Positions 37,701-49,700 of a DNA stretch of 64,000 bases are shown here, piece by piece. Position numbers and translations under genes: made by a program. This DNA is from Cephalopachus bancanus. Taxonomy: Eukaryota > Chordata > Mammalia > Primates > Tarsiidae. The notes beneath the pieces are model-generated. The model had not been told where the DNA came from, did not search any database, and saw only the letters and a list, made by a program, of their open reading frames with translations. Each line of letters opens with the position of its first letter. The first letter of the stretch is position 1. The stretch lies in contig JAPVLO010000181.1 of the NCBI GenBank assembly GCA_027257055.1, positions 930,001-994,000 of the forward strand, given 5' to 3'.

Positions 37701-40700
37701 GGGCCATTCAAGGTGTATTTCCTGTGTTCTGCTCCTAATCTAGTATCTTTTCCTGCATTTAATTTTACTGTCATTTCAGTGGGATTTGGGGAGCATAAGT
37801 ATGTGGATGGACTCAAGTAACCACCTCGACCCTTGTACACACTCACTGTCCTGAAGGCTTGAGCTCTTCCCACATCTTTTCTAGTGTGTGTCCTTATCCA
37901 GGCATTTCTGTATTTTTCACATGATTCTGATTCATGGAAATTCCTCCAGAATCATGCCTAGGATGACTGTGGCCCAGCATTTGTGCTAATGTGGTCCTGG
38001 TGAGAAGTTGAGGCATATTGCAGGACTTTAAAAAGGAGTTAGGAGTATGCATTGTGGATTATAAGCAGACACTGTTTCTTAAACCTGTCTTTTCTCTTAA
38101 GTTTCTTATGTTTTCTTTTTAAGTAACTCAACATGTACTTGAGACTCTATAGTTAAACGTTATGCTTGTCAGCTTGTATCATTCTTCTGATTTTAGTATG
38201 TCTCCATCATGCAGGAGGCTGCACTAGAGGCCTTCACTCATGGTGCCCTTTAACCCTCACCAAAAGCCTTTCAAGTAGGGATGTGTCTTTGTCCTAGCCC
38301 AGAGGGACTCAGTACCTGCCAGGCCACTCTCTCTCTAGCCCTTCACCAATACCCTGCACTGTCCTTGGAAGAAGGGGGCCATACCCTCCCACCAGGGCCC
38401 AGCATACTTTAGAGGCTAGTCACAACGTGCTGCTCATTTGTGTAATCTGTGGCTAATTCTAGATTTTGAAGTACAATTTTTCAACTAGTGGTCAGAAGCA
38501 TTTATATGGAGTCATTTCTTTCTCTTTCAGACTGACTCGGATATCCAAGCATTCTTTCTGGGCATAGATGGTCTGTGTAAGAAGTATTTCAAGGAAACCT
38601 CGCAGGTGAGCTGTGGCCATTGAGGCTTAGCTTTGTGATGATCCATGTGCTTTATCTCAGAGACCATGTGCTTTGTGTGTTCTGTAGGCAAGTCCCTTTG
38701 AAGATAGATGATCATAAAATACATTCTGCCAAAATGTCTCTGTGGGTTGTCTTTTTACTTTCTTGATGCTAAGATATTTGCAGCACAAAAGTTTATAATT
38801 TTGATGAAGTCTATTTGGCCTATTTTGTTGTTTGTGGTCTCAGTGTCACATTGTGACAGGTGATCTCAGTTCAGTGCTAGGCTCTTTGGGTGGGATGCCC
38901 CCACTCCCATATTCCCAGTTATAGATTCTCAGGGTTGGAAGAATTACCTTCCCCCCAGTTGGGGCTATCTGGACTCAGGGCAACAAATGTCTTCTTGTAC
39001 CTGTCCTTTCCTGACAGTCATCCAGGGCCTTCTTCCCATCAGACTTGCAAATCCCTACTCATCCCTGTCCTCCTCCACTCCTGCCATAGTTTTGTGGCTG
39101 CTGGGACACTCTTCTCGCTCACAGCTTATCCTCTGTTCACCATTCTCCCTGACCTTTCTCCCGTCATCATGCACACCCATGCTCCTCCATGTTCTGCTCT
39201 CTGCAGCCTGTGTGCTTTCACCCACCCAGTTTCTGATGCAGGTCAGTGCCCCCTGTGCTACCCTGTAGTCTATATTGCATGCCTGGCCCCCTTAGACATC
39301 ACTGGACGGCTACAGTCCAGCAGTCTGTGGGGAAGCTGCCTGAGAGAGGAAGAGGTCCTTCCCCACTTCCCAGTCACCCTTCCATGCCCTCTTCTGTTAG
39401 CATTGCAGCTTCCGTTGTTGGCTTCCCCCACTTGCCCTAGGTGGGGAGAGGTCGAGTGGAAAGTGACCAGGAGCTGCCTCTAGCTGAGGCAGAAGGTGAG
39501 TGTTATTCTCTGCTGCTGGCTTATACCTTCAGACCATGGTCAGCCAGGCCCCCAAGGCTGTCCTCTTCCTTCCCTGGGACACTGTCCTGCGACAAGACTC
39601 CTAGGCACTGAAATAGCCAGAATCACTGCAGTATCTGTGGTGTTGCATCCCAAGTCTATTCCCATCCCAAGTTATGCCCAGCCACATCCTCCAGGGAAGA
39701 GTTCAGAGCTGGATACTCAGAAGCCAAACTGCAGCTAGAGATGCCTGAGAATAAGGGTTGGCATAACACGAGCACCCAGATCAGGACGCACCTGCCCATC
39801 TTGCTCAGTCCTACAGGACCTCACTCAGACCAAGTCCCTTGGGACCAGAAGTCTCCTGAGTTTATAAACCATGTAGGTTAATTTCTCTCCATCTTCACTT
39901 CTAGTAGGGTAAATATTAACAGATAAAACCTACATAAACAAAGCCCTTTGGGGTCTTCAGTAACTTTTAAGAGTGAAAAACTGGCCCAAGGCCAAAGCTC
40001 TGAGTGCCAAGACCAGACCCAGGGACGTGCCCAGCATAAGTCAAAGACACATCTTGGCAACCACCTCTTAAGAGGTCTGTGGGCCACAGTCAGCCTTGCT
40101 GATATAGTTTGTAATAATTTGACATAGTCTTTTTCCTGACAACCTCTCTGAGATCCTTTTCTACCCACCAGCCTCTGCCCTAAGATGGGACTTGTCAGCA
40201 TTGGGTCTGTGGTCCCTGGTCCAGCAAGCTCACAAGCTCAAGTTGCTGTGCACAGGAGCATATGCTCCTTGCTGGAGGACAAGTGGTGAACTAAGGAGTG
40301 TGCTCAGAATGAGACACCTTCCACTCCTGACCTCAGCACAAGCACCTCACTTGACCTCGAGGTTTTGTTGCAGGACACCGTGCTCTGCCTCCACCTCTCC
40401 ATCTCATCACCTTAACTCTGATCCTCATGCCAGTATGCAGGGTGTAGACAAAGCCATGTGAGCACAGGCAGCTTCTCCTGGGCTCTGCGAAGACCTGGCC
40501 TAGCGTGGCCTCTGCTTCCTCAGCCTTGGGGCTTTGCAGTAGTTTCATCAACCTGTTTCTCTGGCTTAGTCCAAGAGGCATATTCTCTACAAGGGACATA
40601 CTCATGGTCTCTTTCCACTTTGTTTTATTAATAAAACCTACCCCTTTTGAGGCCACAACCAATGTCTCAAGTCTCTGGGGCCCTATTCCCTGGTTGAAGT

Positions 40701-43700
40701 CCAGGCCAGACAGACCTCAGAGTCAGCCAGAGGGCCTGAGGCTGCAGAGGGCTGGATGATGCACTCCCCTGGGAGAGAGTTCCACTGTTGGTTTCCCAAC
40801 TTGATGAGACCCAGCGACATTCAGACGAAGGAGTCTCAGCTGCACCCTAAGTTCATGAGAGGCTCCTTGGATTCCTCAGTCAAAAGAACTAGTCCCACCT
40901 GCAGCTTAAACCCGTGGAAGGTTTCCCTGCGGCCCAGTGTTTGCTGCAGCCACACTTACCCCACCAGATCAGGGTCAGCCATGCCGACCAACAGCCCCGA
41001 CAGAAAAGTAGCCATTAACCTGTCGACAGGCCTTGCTGGGCCCCAGTGCCCATGATATCAAGAGCCCATGCACTGACATGTGTTCCAGAAACTTCAGTCC
41101 TGTGGTCGTTCCCCAAGTGCTAGCACTTCCTGTTTCTCAGGGTTCCAGGCCCCACACCAGATGGCGCGTATCATTTCTCTTTTCCTGGAACCCACTGAGG
41201 ACTAGGACAAGGAGGCACTCAAGCTGCCAGGCTGTCGTTGCTAAAGGTAGTGGGAAGGTCGCTGTAGATCCATTGCTGGAACTCTCCTCAGCTCCACCAG
41301 GCCCCCATCTTGGGTCTAGGGCTTGGGCGGACCTGCTTGGCCTTCCCTCCATACATCTGAGGAGGCAGGGAAGAAGAGGCTGATCCCCATGGTCCCAGAC
41401 TACACAGGAGAACTTCACCAAGTCCAAGGGGATCGGGTGTGTCTGCCAGAAGTCCTTCCATGGGGACCACCTGTAGGGTGGGGCTGTTCCCACTGAGGGT
41501 GTTTCAGAGGGTGCCTCTGATACAGGTGAATTTGAGCTGAGCCTTGAAGGATAAGTGCAGGTTCACTCAAATGACAACAGGACTTGAGAAGCTGTGGCAC
41601 AAACAGGGATGGTCCCCTGAGTCATGGCCTGCAATGTGCGTGAGAATTCCTGCCAGGGTGGCCTCAGGAGTCCCTTTGTCCATTCCTCTTCATACTCCTC
41701 TTCGTGGTCTACATAGGCAGTACCTAAGACTGACTCCCCCCTAGTTGAGACTCAAGTCCCCTTGTCTAGTAGAGCAGAGAGCTCTCCTTGGGAGACCCCG
41801 CCAGCTCTGAGTTCCTCCAAGAACACAGGAGTCTGAGGAGGATGTTGACCCACCTGGCCTGGAGTAGGCTCCTAGCACAGCCTTCTGGAGACAGCCTGAC
41901 ATCTAGAGGATGGGAATGGAGGCCTAGCGTGCACTGTGCCTTCCCTGCACTACAGAATTGTTTTCCTGTTTGCTGGACCAGCAGGCCATGGGCAGATGCA
42001 GCCACTCCTTGGTGCTGGTATCAGCAGGTGCCGGGAGGGAGTGAAGTGGGTGGTTGGTTACAGGATGCTGACTTTAAATACCAGTGTGACTTGTAGTTAG
42101 CCCAGTGTGTGTTAGCCATGCACTGAGTGGTGACAAAAATAAGACAAGCAATGATAAGTGAGTGTTTCAGGAGGGTGGGCACCATTGTCTGCAAACCTTA
42201 CTCCTGTGAAATAGATCTTTCTTATTCTGAGTAAATCACAGGCTGGTACTTTTTGTTTATGTTGGGACTCTCAGGCTGTCTTCACAGCAGATATTTGAGT
42301 TCATCTAGATGGAAGACCAGATTGTGCTGGTTTGGGGCATGGGGGGCTCTGGGAGTGCAGACAGGGCCCAGGTCTTTGGTGTCTGTCAGCTCTGCTGGAC
42401 TCGCTTGACTTCATTCTGTGGGTCAACTCTTTCCACCCCTCCCACCCCTTCCATGGGTCCACATACCCCTCCCAGGATGTTCTCTGGTGGGCACTGTTGG
42501 TCAGGAGGCCATTCCTTGAACCAGTCGCTGATGTCAAAGGGGCAGCACACTGGTTGGATCAACACAGTTGTGTCCTGTCCCATCACCAGGTCGGGAGCTC
42601 CACTAAACAGCTGGGATGGGGCAGGGTGCTGGGGAGTTGGACCACCAGCACAGGGAAGCCTTCGCATTGGGCTACTAAGCCACACCTATTTGCTTCTGGC
42701 CATGCCCAACATGCCCACTTTCCTCATGCCTGTGTGTGGGCATCTGCCCTGAGTAGGTGCTGGCCATCAGCATCTGTCTGGGGTGATATGTGAGACAAGG
42801 CTGTAACTGCTCTTAAAGTCCCCTCCAGCCCTCTGCTTCCCCCAAACAGAACATCTAGCCAGAGTCTCGCAGTGTCAGCTGCTGAAACATGTTATCTTCT
42901 CAGATTTCAGAATTTCAAGACAAGCACAGGAGGAGATTGTTAGCCTTCTATAGAGAAAAGGTAAATGGAGTTGGTTCACTGCCTCTTGAGTTTATGACCC
43001 TTTGATTTAAACATACATGAGACTTGTTACCCACCTATCCCGCAAAGGGGGACAAGCTATTAGTCAAGAGGTCTGTTTTTGTTTGTGCCTCCAGCTATGG
43101 GGTTGTTGTCATTGTCCCCTTCTGACCCTCAGCCTATTTGCCTGACACCTATCTGTGGTTCCCCAAGCGGCCCCTCAGGGGGCATCACCATATGGACCTC
43201 CCTGCTGGGGCCTCTCACCATCTCCAGCTGACTGGGGCAGTGCTGGGGCCTTTGGAGCATGGGAGGCACTCAGAGTCTCCTTTACTCAACCAGCTTGCTT
43301 TTTAGTAAAAGTCCTTCTTAAAAAGCTGAAGGTTGTGGAGGAGGTGGAGAGTAAGGAGCCCAGCTTTAGAACCAGGGGACCAGACTCCTTGAATCTAGAA
43401 GCTGACCTGTGGCCCTGCTGCCTGCTTTCTGTGTCTGAATGTTTTTCCCACCCCTGTCCTGTCATCCTCACCCTGTTCTGTCACCCTTGGCTCATTCTAT
43501 CACCTCCATCTCTGTTCTATCACACCTACCCAAGCCTTGTCACTCCCACCCTCTTTCTGTCACTCCCTCCCCCATCCTATCACCTCATGCCCCATCCTGT
43601 CATCTCCACCCTGTCCTGGCATCTCTTCTCCTCCTGTCACCTGTATCCCCCTCATCCCACCATAGGCGCATGGTACACCCCAACGACTGTCCAGAATCCT

Positions 43701-46700
43701 GTCCAGAGGCTTCTTGCTTGTGCCAAGGCTCGACTAAGCTTTTGTGGATATTATGTGTTTATTGTCTTGTGAACCTTGTATTAGGTGGTGTTAACTATGT
43801 TTATAGACAGGACGGTGGGATCGTAGAATCTGAGTTACTACCTGAGGTCTGGAAGCTCTCTTGCAGGGCCAGTTCCCAAGCTGACAGGATGTAGAGGCTA
43901 TGCCTTGGGGTACCCTTGTGTGGGAGGCAGTTATGCCCAACTCTAAGGCCAGAGCACTCACTTGGCAGGGCCAACACTCAGGTGGGCTTCTGCTTGCCTG
44001 TCTTAACATCATGCCAACTTGTGGAAGGTGCTGAGCTGAAATTTGCCTCTTGGGAGTGGGCTTGACAGATCTGCACAGATGGCCCCATGACCAATTTCCT
44101 AAGTACCTGATGACTTGAACTCAATGCAGATTTACTTATCAGTAGTAGGAGGGCAACTTCCATGTGGGATAACTCACCTTGTTATTTATAGTTTCAGGAA
44201 TGTAGAGGGTCAAATGTCTTCTTTAAAATGTCGCTTGGCAAAGTCTGTCTGATAATAAAACATCATTTGATTGTGTTTAGATTTCTAAGTTGGAAGAATC
44301 CCTTAGGAAGTCAGTGCTACAGATAGAACAGCTACAAAGGTAAGTTCCCCTCATGAATACATAAACAAGGCTATCGCCTGCCATGGTGCATTTGGTCGTC
44401 TGGCTCTCTCTGAGACAGCAGTCCCCAACCTTTTTGGCATCAGGAACTGGTTTTGTGGAAGACACTCTTTCTGCAGATCAGGGTGGCGGGAGACATAGTT
44501 TCAAGATGATTCAAACATATTATATTTATTGTGCATTTTATTTCTATTGTCATTACATTGTAACCTATAATGAGGTAATCATTATTATGAAATTACTATT
44601 TTATATGAGTCTGCAAACAATTGATTTATTATGGTCTCTTTGCAGTCAAACCTGACTACTAATGTTAATCTGTATTTGCAGCTGCTCCCCAGTGCTAGCT
44701 AGCATCACTGCCTCAGCTCCACTTCAGATCATCAGGTTCTCATAAGAAGCGTACAACTTAGATCCCTCGCATGTGCAGTTTACAATAGGGCTTGCACTCA
44801 TGAGAAACTAATGCCACTGCTGATCTGACAGAAGGAGGGGTTCAGACAGTAATGCAAGTGATGGGAAGTGTCTGTAAATATAGATTAAGCTTTGCTTGCT
44901 CACCTGCCACTCACCTCCTGCTGTACAGCCTGGTTCCTAACAGGCCAAGGACCAGTACTGGACCCTGGCCCTGGGGTTGGGGACACCTGCTCTAAGACAA
45001 AAAATGAAAGATGGCTACAGATGCAATAACCCAGGGAGCAGAAGAAAGAGCACTTGCAGTTACTAGAAACTTCTGTCAGAGCAAAACTGCTGTGGGAAAA
45101 CCAAAGGGAAGATAAAGGAGACAAAAAAGAAAGTGGAAAACAGAGGAATGAATCCCCTTGAGGTGGCTTCCCAGTGACTCCTGAGGCAGTGGAAAGGGAC
45201 TGGGAGGATAGCAGACACCACAGGCCCATCCAGAGTGACCCAAGGCAGCTTGGTAGCCTCCCTTCTTGCCAGGAGTTACAGCTGTTTGTGAAAGGTAATA
45301 TGTGTGACATGTTCTGTGTGTAAAGGCCCTGCAGTAAGTAGGTGATTCATTTTAGGAAGACATACCCAAAGTTGCTAGCTTCACCAAAAATGGCAACTAA
45401 AAGTATTATATTTCCATATTTGGAAAACCTAGCCACTTAAAATTCTCATTTCTTGTCCATTTTAGCCAGTCAGTGTCCTTATCATTTGCATCTGTTCTGA
45501 GTGCACTTTTAATGCATTTAATGTTCCTGGAAGTTGTAACTAGTGCTGTGCCATGGTTGAGTACACACAGTGACACATAGATGTCGTGCATCTTGCATTC
45601 AGCGAGACCTTCTGTCTTGTGAAATACATTATAGCTTCCTGTTAAACTTTCTGACATGTTGAATAGTCACAAGTCCCAGTTTGATGGTTTCATATTAACT
45701 TGGAGGTTGAGGAGTCGATAGCCGGGTAGGTGCTCCTGTCTCCCACTGGCTGTGTGTGCAGGGGTGAGCCCTCCCAGTGTATGTGTGGGTACATATCTCC
45801 CCATTGTGTCTGGCAGCTGACCTGGCATGACCACATTAGGGCCAGGAAGGAAGCTGTGGCCTGTCGCACTGGCTAGCGGCCCTGCTCCTGATACATGCTT
45901 CTGCTGGCCTGTCTGGTGAAAAGGACCTCTTCCTTCTGTCATTATTTCGATAGTGAAGGGTGCATTCCAGGGGTCAACAAAGCCTGGTCAAATGCGGCCC
46001 GTGGTGTATTTTCATATAACCATCAAGCTGAGATTGGCTTTTGCATTTTAGAGGATTGTAAACACACTGTGGCGGAGACCTTACATGGCCAGAAAACTGC
46101 CTATATTTAATAGCTAGTCCTCTGCAGAAGGGTTGGCAAACCCTTGCTTTACGGTATCACAAGAGGAAAGGCGGATGCTTGTAATGTATCTAAGTGTGGA
46201 ATTACTTTGATTTGTTCTCCTTGATGTATACTTTGCTTTCTTTCTGTGGACTCATATTTTTCGTTAATTCTATAAAATTCCTGGCCATTGTCTTTTCAGG
46301 TATTGCCTTCTTGCATCCCCTGCCCCAGTCTGCTACTCTGTTCTCATGTCTCTGGACCTTCTGTTATGATCTCTGTCTTCTTAGGTCACCTGGACACACC
46401 CTGGGCTGTTCCTTCCAGCAGCTTCCTGATCTTCTAGTTAAGCTGCTTACCTTCTCCATTGAGTTTTCATTCAGTATTGAGCATTCCTCTCATTTTTACT
46501 ATCTGGAAAATGGTGTTTGCTCACTGTTGTATCTCCATCTTTTACTTATGTGTTTCACAGGCAGTCTTTTTATTTTCCTTACCTGATATCCTCAGGATCC
46601 ATATCCTTCTTCTCTGCTTTCCCTGGAGGAGATGTGTTTCTGGTGTGATCTCAGGTGAGGTTGAGTGGGTCAGTCTCACTCGGTACACACCTGGTGTTGC

Positions 46701-49700
46701 CTGTGTTTTCCTCCAGCAAAAATTCTCATGTACTCTTCCAACCAGGATCAGTTACCCCAAACCCTGCTGCCCATACCCTGCCTTCCAGTCCTCACTGTAG
46801 GAGAGTCCTTTTCAGAGGATCCAGGACACAGCCCTGCCAGACACAGAAGTATAAGGGGCTTCTACCCACCGTGGTCAGCTACTCACGCAGCCTGTCTTTA
46901 TTGAGCATCAAGTGTGTTCTGAACACTGTTCTGGGCTTTGGCAACTCAGAGTTAGCAGAACAAGCCAGATGCCTGCCTTCAGGGGACTTCTGTTTGGGGG
47001 ACAGGAGGCAGAAAATGAGCTCATATGTCAGGTGGGGACACATGCTGTCAGGCTAAATGACTCTAGATGAGGGGACCAAAAGGAGTAGTACCAGGGAGGG
47101 AGCTAGAAAGTGACCGTAAAGTAAAGGTCCAAGGCACTGAGTCACGTTACACAAGTACCCGTTCTTAGCTCACTTGATCCCAACCTGGATTTCTTGAGAG
47201 CAGACCATTCCATTTCAAATGCCAGTCCTTGGCCCAGCCCAACCAGTGTAGGTGAGAGCTCAGGGTGCCAAGGAGATGACCCGCCCTGCTTATCTGCCCC
47301 ACCATGCCGCTTGGTGTGTCTGTGGAAGCACACATGCTCCCCAACGTTCAACACACACATCTCAGTGCATCCATCAGGCATGGTGGGGAACGTTAGGAGG
47401 ACCTGGACACAGAGCTTGGAGATGGCAGGATACAGCAGGACGTCTCTGCTACTGGCTGTGGAGATAGGTCAGGGTTGCTAGACTGGATAGAATGATCAAG
47501 CAGTTTGTCCAGATTTCTCTTGCTGGCCTTTAAAAACTGGAATGTTAGTGGCTCCTGCTATCATGTCCTAATTCTGTACCTTTAACTCCTGTGGTGACCA
47601 TTTGTTCAGTGACAGTTGCAGCTGAGGGAACCAGTGGTGTGAATGACAAAAAGCATTGGTTTCCCTTTGCTTTCAGGGTTCCGGGGAGCAGGGCAGTGGA
47701 CTAGCAGAGAACAGACCAGCAGAGCATCTGGAGAGCTGTTAGAGTATGCAAAGTGCCTTTGGCTGATTCAGAGCCCTCTTATTTTTTCAATTGAAAATAT
47801 TTTGTGGGAAGTGCTTTTGTATGCCTCAATTCAGTACCTTTTCTCGTATGAGAGCATCACAACAAATAGCCTTCAGCACAATAAAAAATACTGTTTCAAG
47901 TAAGTAACAGATCGCCAGGAAGGAAAAGCATATAGAGATATGTGCTGCTGAGTCACACTGACTATGCACTGACGTTGGGGTGTTTTGTCATCGCTCTTCC
48001 AGCCAAGCTGCATGGATGCCTGCTGCTACCCCCTCACACATCAGCCCCCAACAGGTGTGTGGGTTTGGGGGATGGTGCAAGAACTTACAGAAATCATGGG
48101 ACCCACGGGCCCTTCCTGTGGACACTTCTGCCTCTCTTTTCCCATTCCATCCACTCTCCAAATCCCAAAATTTTGCTAATCCAGATACTGGACAACTTCC
48201 TGGACATCTGGCTCTCTTTGACACTCATATCATGTCCCCATGAGGCTCAGGTCCCCACATCAAGTGTGTGATCCAGGCAGATGACCCAATGCCTAATTTT
48301 CTAGCCCATGAGTGGGGGCCCCTCACATGGCAAACTTCTCTGTACTGGCAGAAACCTTTGTGTATCATATCTGACCCATGTCCAGTTTGTATCTACCTGA
48401 TCATCACTCTGGTACTGGGAACCCAACTTGTATTCTCCCTAGCGTTCTAGGGAACACCCAGTGGGGGCAGCCCCTGGCTCTTTGGATGGAAGGTACACAT
48501 TCAGTACACCACTGTGACAGGAAACAAGTTCAAAGAGTTTTACTTACAGATGCTGGGCAGGGGAGGGCGTGTGAGTTGGTGGTAGGGGAGTGGTTTTCTG
48601 ATGTTTTTCCGCAGGTCACATGAGACAGGAATGAGAGACAGAGAGAAACCTGTGGGTCAGCACCTTTATTGGGGCCCAGGGTATTGATCCAAACAGGTTT
48701 CCCCTGGAGAGTTTTCATTGGTAGGTTTAGAGCCAACAGGCAGGAGTTCTGCAGGGTCACACTGTAACTGAGAGGACTTCAATGGTGGCACATCTGCACA
48801 GTCTATGTAGGTGTGGGTCAGCGAGACCAGCCAAGTAGGTTGTATCCTGCTATCCCACAGGAAGGTAATCGTGGGACCGTGGTGGAAGAAGCTGGGTGTC
48901 CAGATTAACTAAATTGGAGAACTGAGACAGGGTGGAGAACTAGAAGCTTTGTTGGGTGACAGCCTTGCTTGGTGCTAATAAGAGCCGACAAGGGGTCCCT
49001 GCCCTCTGGAGGCTCTCGTGCAGTGAGCTCCAGGCAGTTAGCAGAGCGGGGAGGAACCATCTGGAGGGAGAAGCAGCATATACAGAGCGCAAGAGCGTGG
49101 GAGACAGCTGCACATGCTGTGTGTGCCTGATGGGAGGGCCTCTGTGTTCTGGGTTCTGTGTTCTGCATTTGATCTGCAGATGGGGGTGGCCCTCAAGAGG
49201 TTGAGGAAGGGGAATGACAGTGACCCAGATCTGCCATGGACTAAGCTCAGAGTGCATCACAATGCTAGATGAAGACTGAGCATTATATGTGGTCTTGTGT
49301 GTGTTTAAATGATGTTATTTGATTAGACAAGACAGGGGTCCATTATTGCTTTTTCCTGTGTATTTAACAGAGTGGAGTTGATGAAAGTTGATCTCACACC
49401 TTCCCCAGTGAGAAAAGTAAGTACATCTGCTATGCTGCTTGTTCTCCATGTACCAATACTAGATATTTTCAGTTTTCTCAGCACTAGTGAACTTCACCAT
49501 TTGTGTAACTGGAGACAGGCTTCTAACAGGGCCTCTTTGTTGTAGCTGGCCCCAGGGGGTGAGGGAGTTGGGCTTCAGTTAGGAACTAGGTACTAAAAGA
49601 CCATTAGGAGAACGCTTCCTGCTGCCCGTATGGCCAGGACTGCAGTTGAAACTGGAGGAACGGAAGCACACAGGGAGGATAGCAGGGTCTCAAGCTGGTT

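Larger units (their letters stand above)
44998..47834. other. RNF212 intron 5, remainder
   Basis: Apart from the hAT-like element at 45,968 and the L2 at 46,890, no gene or RNA was recognised. Open frames at 46,194-47,056 are unrelated to known families. Confidence 0.35.

Noticed and set aside
38890..39483. 197-codon plus frame in RNF212 intron 3
   Set aside because: Ser/Leu/Pro/His-rich translation typical of C/T-rich noncoding DNA; no similarity or splice signals fitting RNF212.
43155..43894. Overlapping 205- and 151-codon plus frames
   Set aside because: They span the C/T-rich minisatellite and reflect its lack of stop codons.
47643..47903. 86-codon plus frame covering RNF212 exon 6
   Set aside because: It reads the exon in the wrong frame; the RNF212 frame is the one giving [13 protein letters not shown].
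48511..48900. Solo LTR
   Set aside because: An AATAAA on the minus strand suggests a poly(A) region, but I could find neither TG...CA ends nor target repeats, so it is only noted as a possibility.
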